Part shown: piece by piece, positions 47,008-56,822 of the stretch
How positions within the stretch are numbered: position 1 is the first letter of the stretch
Layout of the letters: every line of letters begins with the position of its first letter
Assembly (NCBI GenBank): GCA_030435675.1
Contig: CM059622.1
Coordinates: 558,001-622,000, forward strand
DNA: 64,000 nt
Direction of reading: 5' to 3'
DNA from: Steinernema hermaphroditum
Lineage: Eukaryota; Nematoda; Chromadorea; Rhabditida; Steinernematidae
Translations under genes and position numbers: made by a program
Notes under the pieces: generated by a model
What the model was told of the DNA's origin: nothing
Seen by the model: the letters and a program-made list of their open reading frames with translations, nothing else
The model's database searches: none

Positions 47008-48707
47008 CTAGGAATTATCCATGAAACGTCGAAAGTCTTCTGAGTAGAACGGCTTATCCGGGTCTACTTCCACTTCGTCGAAATCCGTTTCACTCGGCTT
47101 GGCGATGATTGGCTGCGCCTTCGGTCCTGCGGCGTTTCCAAAATCCATTAACTCGAGGTTCTTTAGAAGCTCTAGCAGCCCCTCTTCATTGGAGGATCTG
47201 TTCGTGGCTTCTATGGGTTTAGACGTCGGTACTGGTTTTTTCTCGGCGTTCAGTCGATCCAGCAAATTCTGTGCCATCTCGCGCACGTGTGAGCACTCAT
47301 CGCCTTCGGCCATATGACGAAGCATTCGTGGGAGAATCTGTGCTTTCCGTGGAACACCGTAGAGATTCTTAACGTGAGGACGGTCGAAGGCTTCAACGAA
47401 CTTCCCGCGTATGGTAGCAGCTCCTAGAAGAAGCATGAAATAAAATATGGTCGGTAGTACACTTACGGTCGTGGGCCACGTAGAAGAAGAAGTGTTCACC
47501 AAGGAGTAAATCAAACGTTTCGTCATCGATCATCTCGTTAGAAAGGATAACTTGACAAATCGACGCGAAGCTAGAGAAATGCACGTGATAAAGCTGTCTT
47601 CATGCTGAAATTTACCTGAATCTGTGAAAAGATTTATTTGAACTGCCGAGCGTATCGGTCAACTTGCTAGCGAGATGATATGCCACGCGATTCATTGAGA
47701 CAGATGCCAATATGGAGGCCAGAAAATGCTCTTGAGCTGTTCTATTCAGGGCGTAACGTTCTAAAATCCGTTCACTATAAGATTGTCAGCGCAAATGCCT
47801 TTTTACCTTCAAATACGGACAATCCGATATCTACTAAGTCATCTTCAAGTTCGCGTCGATTTGTTAGATTCATTAAAGGAAGGGCGAGGTCGAGCTTGGC
47901 GATGAGTTCGCCTCTAAGCCGCCAAGGGTGAAGAGGAAGAGAGAAGTAAAGCTTCCGGACATTTCGAGTCAGATCGTACAAGAGGCTAGGGTTAATAGCC
48001 TGAAAATCATAACTGAGCACGGTGAGTAGACAGCTGATGGCTCACCTCATACAACTCCAACAATCCTTCAATCATACTCACGCTTGGCGGCTCTTCATCG
48101 GTGGCTAACAACTCGAAAAGCTGAACGATCTCACAGGACATATCTATCGTACAATTTTTCACAATCCCGGGAAGAGCGCGCGCAAAGCCTTCGTGCAACC
48201 GCTTCTGCAAGCAAATCTGTTACATCCTTTGAGGGTTCAATATGCCTACGTCTCGAACAATGCGCCAGAGGAGCTTCGTAAATAATTCGTTTTCATCGTC
48301 TTCGACGTATTTCGCTACAGTCGGCAGCTCCGCAGCGACCGATTCCGGCTTTACCAGATCAGGTGCAGAAGCACCACGAGTCCACACATGCCTATAAGCT
48401 TTGCGAAGATCGTCGGAAAGCTGAGCCTTGTTGAGCAGATTACTCAGAGCTGAAATGCATGAAGTAAGCGAGTGGAAAAAAACGATTAGAACAAAATACC
48501 ATTTAACTCGCTGGGAAGCAAAAAGAACTCTGTCGGCTCCACGGCGTCGTGCTCAGACTGTTTCGGTTCCTCCTTTTTCGACAATTCGGCGAATTCCCAC
48601 TGCCAGAACCCACCGGACAGGAGCGCGGCGTCAGAGTGATTTTCGAATGCGTCGTAATCGGCGTCCATAAGTGGAGCTTCTTGCGGCAAACCACTGACCG
48701 CTCTCAT
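47008..48707 (-). CDS. Uncharacterised 474-aa alpha-helical protein
   Basis: Seven exons: 48707-48500, 48449-48250, 48204-48046, 47999-47807, 47760-47616, 47570-47467, 47423-47008; all phases match, which makes the gene real although I do not recognise its family. The N-terminus is acidic and aromatic (DADYDAFENHSDAALLSGGF). The middle (about 100-380) is rich in leucine-patterned helices such as ELFTKLLWRIVRD, IVQLFELLATDEEPP and LIAKLDLALPLMNLT, suggesting a HEAT- or ARM-like solenoid. The C-terminus is acidic (DFDEVEVDPDKPFYSEDFRR). No signal peptide or membrane segment, so probably cytosolic or nuclear. Its stop is 233 nt from the protease start. Introns are 45-51 nt, as in constitutively expressed genes here. 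Confidence 0.85.
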
Positions 48708-49407
48708 CGTTTCTCCAAAAGCGAAATGAGGGATGGGGACGCGCGTGATGAGCTGATGTGTCTAAAACGAGAGAAAATGCGCTCTTCAGACACAAAAGCC
48801 AATTTCTTTTTCCGCGATCGAAGAGATTGGTCGAACAGAAGTAAACAATCAAGCAAAAGAGCACACAAAAACCAAATAGTACACAAAAGACTGCAGGAGT
48901 GGCCTTGGCAAGCCTTGAGTGATACACTGTGAGCTTCAAAAATTGGACTCGAAATGAACGAACGTATGAAAACAAGAAAACCCTATTTTGGGGTGCACTT
49001 TCCAAAGTACTGGTGCCCCGCAATGAGTATTTCCCTTTGCAGTCAGCGACCGATGCACGTGACGACACAAAAAAAAACAAACATGATCATAATGACGATA
49101 ATTCAAAAAATCCTGAGGTCATCACAATCCGCGCTATTCCAGAGAGAAGCAATGGCACAAAACTTATTTTCAATCAATCAGTAGCGTGCCAGAACTTGAC
49201 GGAAACGTCGCTGTGCAACCCTGCTGCGGAAATTCGCTATGCTGAGAACCGAAGCTGGTGGATTTCGGATTTCCACGCTCCAATCCGAACCTCCAGCTCA
49301 GTTCTACGGATTTTTAGCTCTGCTGAGAACCGCGTTGGATAGTTTGTGTGTTATTTCGATGAGTTTATCGCGTTTACTTTCTACACGGACTTCAGTAATC
49401 AAGAAGA
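48708..49407. other. No gene recognised
   Basis: Spacer between the 474-aa protein start and the TMEM106 stop. Open frames on both strands lack motifs and splice support. Confidence 0.5.
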
Positions 49408-50383
49408 TTAAAACGGTATTGTACAGTCGCCATTTGGCAGACAGCATACATGCTGATTAGCTTGGAACGAGAGCTTCTGGTGGTGACCGAAGATTTCCGT
49501 GACGACGACAATCTCGAGGGAAAAGGTGATGTAGGCTGGGCTGAATGTCGATACGGCACCAAGACATTGAACACTAGAAAATTAGGCCTGTATGAAGCGA
49601 AAAAAAGCGTGGGATTACGCTTGAGCTCCACTGATGCTGACGGTGTTGTTGAAGTGGAGAACCTCCTCAGACGCCAAGACCATGCTGTAGTTGCTGACTC
49701 CGAAGCCGACGATGTCTTGTCGCAAGGGGTAGTAGTCGGAGACGATGGTGCTCGACGCGTTGACTACGTTCACCGGATACAGGTTCTGGTTCGTCACATT
49801 GATTGCGTTCTGAAAGACCGGCGTAGGGTGTAACCAAGTAGTCATAGAGAGATTACCACAAAATGAAAAGTCATAAACGACTCGGATCCGTTGAGATGCT
49901 TCCCGACGACGTTGACCCGAGAAACGGGTGCCTTGGGGAGCGAAACGTGGACTGGACGAGGAAGGAGGAAGAAGATGGCCGCCATGGCGAGAATCACACA
50001 CGAGCTGGCACCGCCTACGATCCACCGCCACGTCTTCTTGGGCTCCAGACGCTCGTCGTTGATGGGAATGAGCGCCACGAACTGTTGCTCCATCTCTAAA
50101 ACGCCGACATTCATCATCAGAATCACAGCATAGAATCCACCTTTGGGCACCCGTCCTGAGCCTTTGCAGCTCGGACAAGGTACGGAGCCCTGCAGAAGCT
50201 CTGTGTATTCATGTCGTTCCTCCTGTTCGCTGTCGGAAGCTCCCGCTTCCATGTCTTCTTCATCGTTTTGGAACGCTTTGTAGCGAATCTCGTTGAACCT
50301 AATAGAGGTGGTGGAGGCAGAGATAAGACAACTTACAAATACAAAATCCTTTGTTTCAGCGTTTTTTCACCGCTGTTGGCCAT
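49408..50383 (-). CDS. TMEM106 family lysosomal membrane protein
   Basis: Single-pass type II membrane protein of late endosomes and lysosomes, by family. 265 aa against about 274 for human TMEM106B. Exons 50383-50337, 50298-50141, 50095-49860, 49809-49619, 49573-49408, in phase. Family marks in order: the cytosolic GSVPCPSCKGSGRVPK zinc-binding-like motif (CxxC, residues 57-60), QQFVALIPINDERLEPKKT just before the membrane, a TM segment at about 92-113 ending FFLLPRPV, and a luminal domain with several N-glycosylation sites (NVT, NAS, NYS, NNT) and the EIFGHHQKLSF strand. The last exon was placed because it restores the luminal end; without it the frame stops early at 49616. Confidence 0.92.
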
Positions 50384-50659
50384 GACTAGATGACGATCGA
50401 GAAATCACTCTATTCTCGGAAGGTTAATATGTGAATAGCAGGAATGCACCAGGTTGGTGCGAAAATTTACACCTTGGCACGTTTTTGCTGTTCTGGACAA
50501 GAATGATGTACAGAAATACAACTAACACGCCTGCTCCTAAGGTCGATAATATCACCCCTGATAACATGGTAGCTTGAAGTGGATTATTTTCATGCTGAGT
50601 AAAACACAACGCGTAGTGCACAAATATGCAAGTTCATAACAAGAACAACAAAACTGTCT

Positions 50660-51586
50660 TCAGAAGAAGTATCGCACCGTCGGCTTGACAGGACGCTTCT
50701 TTGGAGGTTCCTTGACGGCGGCCGACGACGAAAAAGCGACTGGTACCTCCTTGGCCACAGGAGCAGGAGAGCGGACGAGAGATTCAAAAGAAAAACAAGC
50801 GACTGGCTCATAGTTGGAAGGGACTGGACCTCCGAGTGAGGAAGCATGAACCATATTGGGCGAGGGAACGGCTGAAAAAAAAGTATTAAAAAGTTGTAAA
50901 CAGCAGTAAAACTTACGAGGAGTCGATCCAGATCCACGACGGCTACCGCGTCCTCCTCCTCTGTTGCCGCGTCCACCACGCCCGCCTCCGCGGCTGCATC
51001 CTCCACGCCCACCTCGAGCATCGTTGCCTTCCTTCATAAAAGGCAACATAGGCGTCGGCAAAAAGCGTTCACAGTGGGGTTCAGCATTGTGTGGAACGAC
51101 GGTATGCACGGGCGGCGCTGTTTCCTGACCACCGAATCGGTTCTTCGTCTTCGTGAGCAGCGAAGCCAAAGTGAACGACGATTCAGGCTGATGACGATCC
51201 ACGAAAGTTCGGTTCTGAAGCTGGGGCGCTACGGGTGAGCGTAGAGCAGCGGCTATGTTAGGATCATAAGGTTTTGGATCATAAGGTTTTTGATCATAAG
51301 GCTTGGGTTCAAAAGATCTGGGAGGACTTCTCTGTCGACTTGTACGGAGCGAGGACGTCAGACTGCGTTCACCAACTGAAGAATTCCGTTGGATTACACC
51401 TTCAACAAGAATACACTCACCGGTTGTATTACTATCTGAGCCATTGAACAGACCAAGAAGGCTTCTGCGACTACCACCAGAACCAAATGGAACACGCTGC
51501 GGATTCATTTCCCGGGACATATGGCCAGGTGCACGTGGGGTGAACGATTCGCGCCTCCCACGATTGGGATCACCACCACGGTACAT
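50660..51586 (-). CDS. RGG-box low-complexity protein, probable RNA binding
   Basis: Exons 51586-51421, 51375-50917, 50871-50660; 278 aa. Both introns (45 nt each) are open in frame, so retained-intron readings are possible, but both have good GT and TTCAG borders. Seen: Arg-rich N-terminus (MYRGGDPNRGRRESF), an imperfect repeat KPYDQKPYDPKPYDP, a central RGG/GR block (GGRGGCSRGGGRGGRGNRGG), and a C-terminal Lys/Pro tail ending PTVRYFF. No folded RNA-binding domain. RGG boxes generally bind RNA or drive condensates. The start ATG lies just after TTGTTTCAG, a likely trans-splice or 5'-UTR acceptor. Its stop is 277 nt upstream of the TMEM106 start, so a two-gene operon is possible. Confidence 0.75.
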   Translation of the reverse strand: MYRGGDPNRGRRESFTPRAPGHMSREMNPQRVPFGSGGSRRSLLGLFNGSDSNTTGECILVEGVIQRNSSVGERSLTSSLRTSRQRSPPRSFEPKPYDQKPYDPKPYDPNIAAALRSPVAPQLQNRTFVDRHQPESSFTLASLLTKTKNRFGGQETAPPVHTVVPHNAEPHCERFLPTPMLPFMKEGNDARGGRGGCSRGGGRGGRGNRGGGRGSRRGSGSTPRKFYCCLQLFNTFFSAVPSPNMVHASSLGGPVPSNYEPVACFSFESLVRSPAPVAKEVPVAFSSSAAVKEPPKKRPVKPTVRYFF

Positions 51587-52059
51587 TTCTGAAACAAGCA
51601 AACGTTGAATTCTCTTCACCGAAACACTCATAAAACACACAACGCGAAAATGGTTGCACGCGGATTCAGCCGCGGAATATTGAGCCGTATAACATATTCC
51701 CATCGAGCATCGTACGAATGTGCCGAAACGATGTTCCGAAACGCACCAGTATTTCGAAAACGCAAACAGGCGTGGAAAAATTTCAACCACAGCCCACAAC
51801 AAACAAACAAACAATCTGTAGTTCCTCATTGAACCACCAGCAACTCTGCCAACATCAGCGGCCGCCCGCGGCCCAAAATGTTTCCAAGAAAGTAGGAAGA
51901 TACGGAAAAAGCTCCACAGAAACGCGCCAAGTCAATGTAATCGTTTCGAGACCAAATCCTTGGATCTGCAGTTCCCCTCAAACCAAGTTAAAGCTGCAGT
52001 AATTTATCTAGAGGCACCATAAAGACGACACACGCAAGATACAATCATGCAAAGACCAC

Positions 52060-52360
52060 TTAAGGGTTGTACTCGATGGGGAGGTTCTTGCGGCGCACCA
52101 TACCGTCTCCCTGGAACCACTCGCGGCGGAACTGCTTGGCGGCACCGTCGGGGGTGTTGGTCCACTCGATGGTGATGCGGTCGTTGTTGGTGTCCTCCTG
52201 TCCGTAGGCGAACGAATCGCACGAGACGGCCATCAGCACGTTCTCCTTAGGCGTTGGTGATCTTGATGTGGTAGGTGTGCTTGTCGTCGTACGGCGCATT
52301 GAACACGATCTTCGAACCGGGCTGGGTGTTGATGTCACCGGGGGGAACGGATTGAGCCAT
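52060..52360 (-). pseudogene. Major sperm protein gene broken by an internal deletion
   Basis: The start, [20 protein letters not shown] and [10 protein letters not shown] are intact for 38 codons, then a TAA stop. The remaining MSP sequence resumes in another frame at [20 protein letters not shown] and runs through [20 protein letters not shown] to the normal C-terminus and stop. The intact family length is 127 codons plus stop (384 nt); here it is 301 nt, so 83 nt are lost at about 52248-52252, not a multiple of three. No GT/AG pair explains the gap as an intron. MSP is the nematode sperm cytoskeletal and signalling protein; this copy can make only a 38-residue stub. A local assembly error in a multicopy family is the alternative. 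Confidence 0.9.
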
Positions 52361-52397
52361 TGCTGCTGCTGGTCGACTTCCTCCTTGCTACGCAGGC

Positions 52398-52405
52398 CTT
52401 ATATG
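52398..52405 (-). promoter_or_regulatory. TATA-like CATATAAG upstream of the MSP pseudogene
   Basis: CATATAAG on the minus strand, 38-45 nt before the start codon, within CATATAAGGCC. The same octamer precedes the forkhead gene. Confidence 0.45.
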
Positions 52406-52748
52406 GACCCGCAAAGAGGTCATGTCTCATTTGTAGACCCGTGCAGAGCGTTTTGTCTCATTGGTTAGATAGGAAATTCGTCTACAAGTCCTTGGGGGTA
52501 AAGTGCAAAGTCTATCGTGTTTGCAGATGCGTCTACTGCTGCAACGGTGTCATTTAGCCGTTTAGCCAAGCGCGAAGTGGTCGATGATTCAGAGGACAGT
52601 TCTATACGACCTAGAACTTGTTTTGTTCTGTGTTTTAGGCCTACTTCAGTCGGAACGACCCGGTTTGCCACCCGGATCTACGCTCGATAGGAACCTCACA
52701 AGTCAATTTTCAAATTTTTTTATTTCAATCACTTTCTAGTGACAATGA

Positions 52749-53918
52749 TCACAATTCGAAAAGCTGTGAATGAGAATCTGCATCCTCATAATCGGGGTAG
52801 CTATTTTGGTAGTCCGGTTCAAGATCTAGCTCATCTTCAGTGGGCAGGATTCCATTCGGATCCAATGGAATTGGAGACTGGAAGCTGGGGTAGTTCTGCT
52901 GCGAGAAGTACGGCTCCGATGGATGGGGGTACTGCGGGTAGTTGGTCGGATAGTACATACCTGTGCTTGCAGGTGGCATGCCGAACTGCTGGAAACCGAG
53001 GGCGGAAAGGTGTTGGTAGTCCTGGGTCGACGGATGGGGTGGGTAACCATTGTAGTACGGTAGGTCATAGCCGGTTTGCGGAGCGATCGGAGCATATTGC
53101 GCTTCGATCTCATCCCTCTGGATCTTGTCGAGGTCGAGGCCTTCTGGAGGAATTTCCACATAGCGAACACCTTCCGGTTCGCGTTTCTCGATCTTCTTGC
53201 GCGGACGAAGGTTGTACTCTCGTGGTGAAACGTTTTCGTCTGTGAGCTCGTCCTCGTCCGATTCATCATCTTCGGAATCGGATTCGGCGCGTCTCTTGCG
53301 GCTGCTTCTGGTGGTAGAAGTGGAAGTCTGGCTCACGGAAGGAGCCGTCGTCGCCACGAAGGCGGGGTTCTGCGGACTGTAACCCCTGTCCTGCAGCTTC
53401 CTGATGGCATCGGAGACTCCGAGGGACTCGCCATTAGGACCGTGCCATCCGTAGGTTCCGTTCTTGATGGCTTCGAGGATGTCGGGATTGAAGAGGTACT
53501 CCCGGAAGTTGAGCACATTTTCATCCTTGAAGACCTTCTTGATGCGCAGCCGGCATCGCTCCTCCGTCTCCCCCTGAGATGGGTAAAGCGTCCAGAGGGA
53601 ACCCTTCTCGGCACCCTTCGCTCGACTGGCGTAGATCGTGGAAGTGCCGTCTTCGCCGATGGAGAAACGATTGAAATACGTCGTCTGCGAGAGGGAGTGA
53701 CGGATAACGCGCTCCGTCTTGTTCCATTCCTTCTGGTTCATCTCGGCGATTGGCCTGACGTGGGCTTTGAGAAACTTGTAGATGTCCTGGATGCTGGCGC
53801 CTCTGTTACAAAACTCGGAGTTGATCGCAGCCGGGGAGTTCTGGATGGCTAAGACGATCATAGCGTTGTAAGAAAGTCCGTATTCGTTTTGCTTGTGTTG
53901 TTTCTTGGAGCTAACCAT
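52749..53918 (-). CDS. Divergent forkhead-domain transcription factor
   Basis: Single exon, 389 aa. Residues 14-113 fit a forkhead winged helix: GLSYNAMIVLAIQNSP (helix 1 and the hallmark SY..LI.MAIQ-type motif), SIQDIYKFLKAHVRPIAEMN (helix 2), WNKTERVIRHSLSQTTYFNR (recognition helix, the IRH.LS motif), and GSLWTLYP (wing, equivalent to the usual WTLDP). It has insertions between helices, so it is far from the standard families. A DDESDEDE acidic patch follows a basic RSSRKRR segment, and the C-terminal third is Tyr/Pro/Gln-rich, as in activation domains. The ATG at 53918 is chosen; a TTG five codons earlier is not needed. A TATA-like CATATAAG precedes the gene. Target genes unknown. Confidence 0.75.
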   Translation of the reverse strand: MVSSKKQHKQNEYGLSYNAMIVLAIQNSPAAINSEFCNRGASIQDIYKFLKAHVRPIAEMNQKEWNKTERVIRHSLSQTTYFNRFSIGEDGTSTIYASRAKGAEKGSLWTLYPSQGETEERCRLRIKKVFKDENVLNFREYLFNPDILEAIKNGTYGWHGPNGESLGVSDAIRKLQDRGYSPQNPAFVATTAPSVSQTSTSTTRSSRKRRAESDSEDDESDEDELTDENVSPREYNLRPRKKIEKREPEGVRYVEIPPEGLDLDKIQRDEIEAQYAPIAPQTGYDLPYYNGYPPHPSTQDYQHLSALGFQQFGMPPASTGMYYPTNYPQYPHPSEPYFSQQNYPSFQSPIPLDPNGILPTEDELDLEPDYQNSYPDYEDADSHSQLFEL

Positions 53919-53978
53919 TTTGGCGAATTGCAAGTGTTCAAGATCTAATTTTCTTGCTTAGGCACGCATTGGCTGGAC

Positions 53979-53986
53979 CTTATATG
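53979..53986 (-). promoter_or_regulatory. TATA-like CATATAAG upstream of the forkhead gene
   Basis: The same octamer as before the MSP pseudogene, here 61-68 nt before the start codon and within CATATAAGGTCC. Confidence 0.4.
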
Positions 53987-54264
53987 TCAATACAGGCATC
54001 GCTCAAAGTGGCATCGCTTCAGGATCCTGAGGGGAATTTCTTTTGAAAGCGATGCTACGGTACCGTAGCTCGTGCAGAATCTACAGTCTCTCTGCATGCT
54101 CGACTACCGTAAACCCAGGCATTGTCTAGACACAAACAGTGCAAATCAGCATTTCCCTTCTTAGACAGACAGCCGAGTCTAAACGGACTTGTCTCCGGCT
54201 CACATTGCGCAGAGTTCGTCCCGCAACCGGTCGCCTCCTTACGCCCTCCACCGCCGACACTGCC

Positions 54265-54402
54265 ATGGGATTCTTCGGGTTCATCTTCCTTGCGCTGATC
54301 TTCGCCTTCTACATCGGCTTCAAGATGGGCTACCTCGGTTTCCTGATGGATCCGCCTGCCCCAAAGAAGGAGGAGTCGAAGCGTTTCTGGTTCTTTGGCT
54401 AA
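54265..54402 (+). CDS. 45-aa single-pass membrane micropeptide
   Basis: Starts at ATG 54265 (CTGCCATGG context); an upstream in-frame extension has no protein character. Residues 2-20 are a strongly hydrophobic helix (GFFGFIFLALIFAFYIGFK), then GYLGFLMD, a charged PKKEESKR segment and a terminal FWFFG. It sits first in a row of three very short genes read in the same direction, and is divergent from the forkhead gene. Too short for domain assignment; it resembles small integral membrane proteins of ER or mitochondria only in general design. Confidence 0.6.
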   Translation: MGFFGFIFLALIFAFYIGFKMGYLGFLMDPPAPKKEESKRFWFFG

Positions 54403-54532
54403 TTGCGATTGTGATGTCGGTGATAAAATGATTGATTGGAGTTAGAAATCGTGTATTTTCTTGGGGTTTCGTTTGCCTCTCGCGCGACGCTTGATTTTCG
54501 AATATTTAGTACTGATATTATTCGTTTGTTTT

Positions 54533-54659
54533 CAGGATAGCGATGGGCAAATCCAACAAAAAGCGCCTTCAGCCGAGGTCGACGCACTTGCGCTTCATGT
54601 ATGTTTGTTTCTTAGTGGTATTTCTGATTCTTACAGTCATATCCTATCAGTATTACTGA
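54533..54659 (+). CDS. 38-aa membrane micropeptide after a TTTTCAG acceptor
   Basis: TTTGTTTTCAG ends at 54535, and the ATG follows 7 nt later (54543), the spacing expected for trans-splicing of a downstream operon gene. The peptide has a basic N-terminus (MGKSNKKRLQPRSTHLRF) and one hydrophobic helix (MYVCFLVVFLILTVISY), ending YQYY. Basic end then TM suggests Ncyt-Cexo orientation. The 5' gene stops 130 nt upstream. No family recognised. Confidence 0.5.
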
Positions 54660-54704
54660 ACTTAGACGGTTTCTGGATGTAAAACTCTCTTGGCGGCCAT
54701 ATTT

Positions 54705-54785
54705 CGCTCGTTCGCTCGCCTGCTTCCTTTCTTTTGAGTCGCTCGCTCACTTTCCTTTCTGTTCCTTATCTTTCCTGCTTTATTT
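54705..54785 (+). promoter_or_regulatory. Pyrimidine-rich intercistronic tract
   Basis: CT-rich runs (CTTCCTTTCTTTTGAG, CACTTTCCTTTCTGTTCC, TATCTTTCCTGCTTTATTTG) occupy the gap between the 38-aa gene and the coiled-coil gene. U-rich elements in this position promote SL2-type trans-splicing in nematode operons; that role here is inference. Confidence 0.35.
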
Positions 54786-54836
54786 GTAGTACTTTTGTGT
54801 CATTATTTAGTGTTTAACGTATCTCTTTTCAGGACC

Positions 54837-55321
54837 ATGTCGAAATCATCAAGCAGCAGTTCTTCGGATCCAGCTGATATTGACGACACGACGGGATCCA
54901 GCTCGTCGGATAGCGTTCAGGATCCGGAGATCAAGAAGAAGTTGCAATCAGCCAAGAAACGCTACAAGCTCAACTGGGAATACAAGGATGCCCTAGAGGA
55001 ACGTCGTCAAGCGGTAAGCAAATGATCCTATTATCGCCAATTCTGGGAAAGAATACAATTCTTAAATTGTTGTTAGCGTTGATTTCGACGTTAAATGGGA
55101 ACATTTCGTATATGCTCATGTTTTAGGAACTGGAACTGCAAGAGCTGCAGACAGAACTGGCTCGAGTCCAGGCGGCCATCGCTGAGCTGAAGAATCAGAA
55201 GAAACAGGGCGCCCCGGAACGTGGTCAACAAAACAACGAAGAATTGGAGGAAAACCAAGAGGAAATGGTGAAGGAAGAGCCAGCTGAAGAAGAGGCTGAA
55301 AACGACGAAGGCGAAGAATGA
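54837..55321 (+). CDS. 123-aa acidic coiled-coil protein
   Basis: Exons 54837-55013 and 55127-55321 in phase. ATG lies 5 nt after TCTTTTCAG. The N-terminus is a serine and aspartate tract (SKSSSSSSSDPADIDD), followed by a heptad-patterned helix (about 35-85, including ELELQELQTELARVQAAIAE) and an acidic tail (EEMVKEEPAEEEAENDEGEE). Cytosolic or nuclear, probably a dimeric coiled coil with casein-kinase-type serines. A long pyrimidine-rich tract (54705-54785) precedes the acceptor, as in nematode operon spacers. Confidence 0.7.
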
Positions 55322-55535
55322 CCACCCATCCTCACATTATCTTGCTATTCTTACTATGTTGCTGTATTGTCATTATTTATGTATCTACTTGTATAACATT
55401 TAGACTTTTGAAATTCGAATTTGAGTCTCCCAGTCCATGCAACTTCTTTGCTTTATTCGATTCTACTCACTACATCAAAATAACTGATTTCAGTGACAAA
55501 TAGTAGTGTGTGTACAACGGTGCATAGCAACTAAT

Positions 55536-56756
55536 CTAGTCGCTGCTGGTGTCATCATCGTCGGTCAAACTGGGCAAGCTGCTGTCGCTCTGTGGCTTCT
55601 TGGCCTTCACGAACTGAGCGTAGACGAGGTTGTCGTGCTGGAGCTGCAGGAACTGCAGGGAGACGCGCTTGTAGCCAGGGATGTGCTGCTCCCAGAGACG
55701 CCGCTGTGTCTCCTTTCCGCTGAGCGACTCTTCGTTAGCGAACACGTTCATGATGAACTTGTTCGGTCTAAAGGCATGTGGATTACGGCAGCTGCCAGGG
55801 ATGCGCCTACTTGAAGCAGTCGAGGACGTTGAGCGTCTGCTCGTACAGACACGAAGAGCGCTGGTTGGTTTCGAAGCTGACGTAGCTGAACTTCGGCTCC
55901 GGAGTCACGTGGATGGTGACGTACTGATCGGAGTTGGGCAGGAGGCCGTTCATACTGTATCCACAGGGCTCGAAGAGCTCCTCGTGGATGACGGTGCCGT
56001 CCGGGACGATCTTGTCAATGCCGGATTTCTGAAATTGGAGGACTTCTTTCGCGGCAAATTGCTCAACGGTACCTTGGTGCAGTCCTTGCCGTCGATGCAC
56101 GCCTCCTGCGTGTAGACGTTGAGCACCTCCTGGGGCATGTCGGTCATCAAGATTTCGAGCGTATGGTCGGCGTAGGGCAGCGGCGCCTGCGGGGCGTTCT
56201 TCGTGTACAGATACCAGCGATCCTGCTTCAGCGAGCCCATGCAGAAGGCGGCGCCGTCCTCGAAGTAGTTGTCGAGGTACTCGATCTCGCGGTCGAACGA
56301 TCGGTGAGCGACGGGCTGCAGCTCGGGGCGCAGGAAGTTCTTCCTCGAATAGTAGACGTTCTGCACGACGCTCAGGTTGGCGTACTTCTGCGCCAAGTGC
56401 AGGATACGGTCGACGGCGGCGAGGAGTCGCGTCGTGCCACACGTCTTCAGGATGATGCGCTCGTCGGAGACGAACATCGAACTTTCGGAGAGGACGTAGG
56501 AGTCGAGCACGCCGTTGGAGGCCGAGTGGAGGATGTGGCACTGTGCGATGTCCAGCATGGCCTCGAGCTCGGCGCGCGGGATCGCCCGCAGCGACGTGCT
56601 CTCCGGCTGGTCGCGGTCGAACCAGATCTCGAGCAGCTTCTCGGCACCCTCGAAGAAGTGTTCGCCGACGGAATCGGCGTCGGGCACGGCGCGCGAGTCG
56701 AGGTACGCGTCGTCGTAGTCGGAGATGGTGGAGAAGGTCATCGACGAAGCGGTCAT
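55536..56756 (-). CDS. smd-1: S-adenosylmethionine decarboxylase proenzyme
   Basis: Makes decarboxylated AdoMet, the aminopropyl donor for spermidine and spermine. Exons 56756-56073, 56028-55811, 55767-55536, in phase; 377 aa. The autocatalytic cleavage site is intact in DSYVLSESSMFVSDER: chain cut before Ser92, which becomes the pyruvoyl group. Glu91 and Cys106 (ILKTCGTTR) match the catalytic residues of the human enzyme at the same spacing. The N-terminus is about 24 residues longer than human and the C-terminus ends in an acidic SLPSLTDDDDTSSD tail. GYSMNGLLP and TIHVTPEPKFSYVSFETN are further hallmark strands. A short ORF lies in the 5' leader. Confidence 0.96.
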
Positions 56757-56822
56757 GGCTGCGTTGGCGGGTGACTAAGTGGAGTGGGGAGAAGACGGAA
56801 AGGAGTAGACGATGCGGGCTCG

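Noticed and set aside
51649..51832. Plus-strand frame starting MVARGFSRGILSR
   Set aside because: It resembles a mitochondrial presequence, but no continuing exon or domain follows, and a similar GATTCAGCCGCGGAA block at 44832 suggests a repeat.
54139..54264. N-terminal extension of the 45-aa micropeptide
   Set aside because: It is Arg/Thr-rich with no protein character; the ATG at 54265 has the better context and directly precedes the TM helix.
56163..56774. 203-codon frame on the plus strand
   Set aside because: It is antisense to the smd-1 first exon, whose codon structure and motifs are certain.
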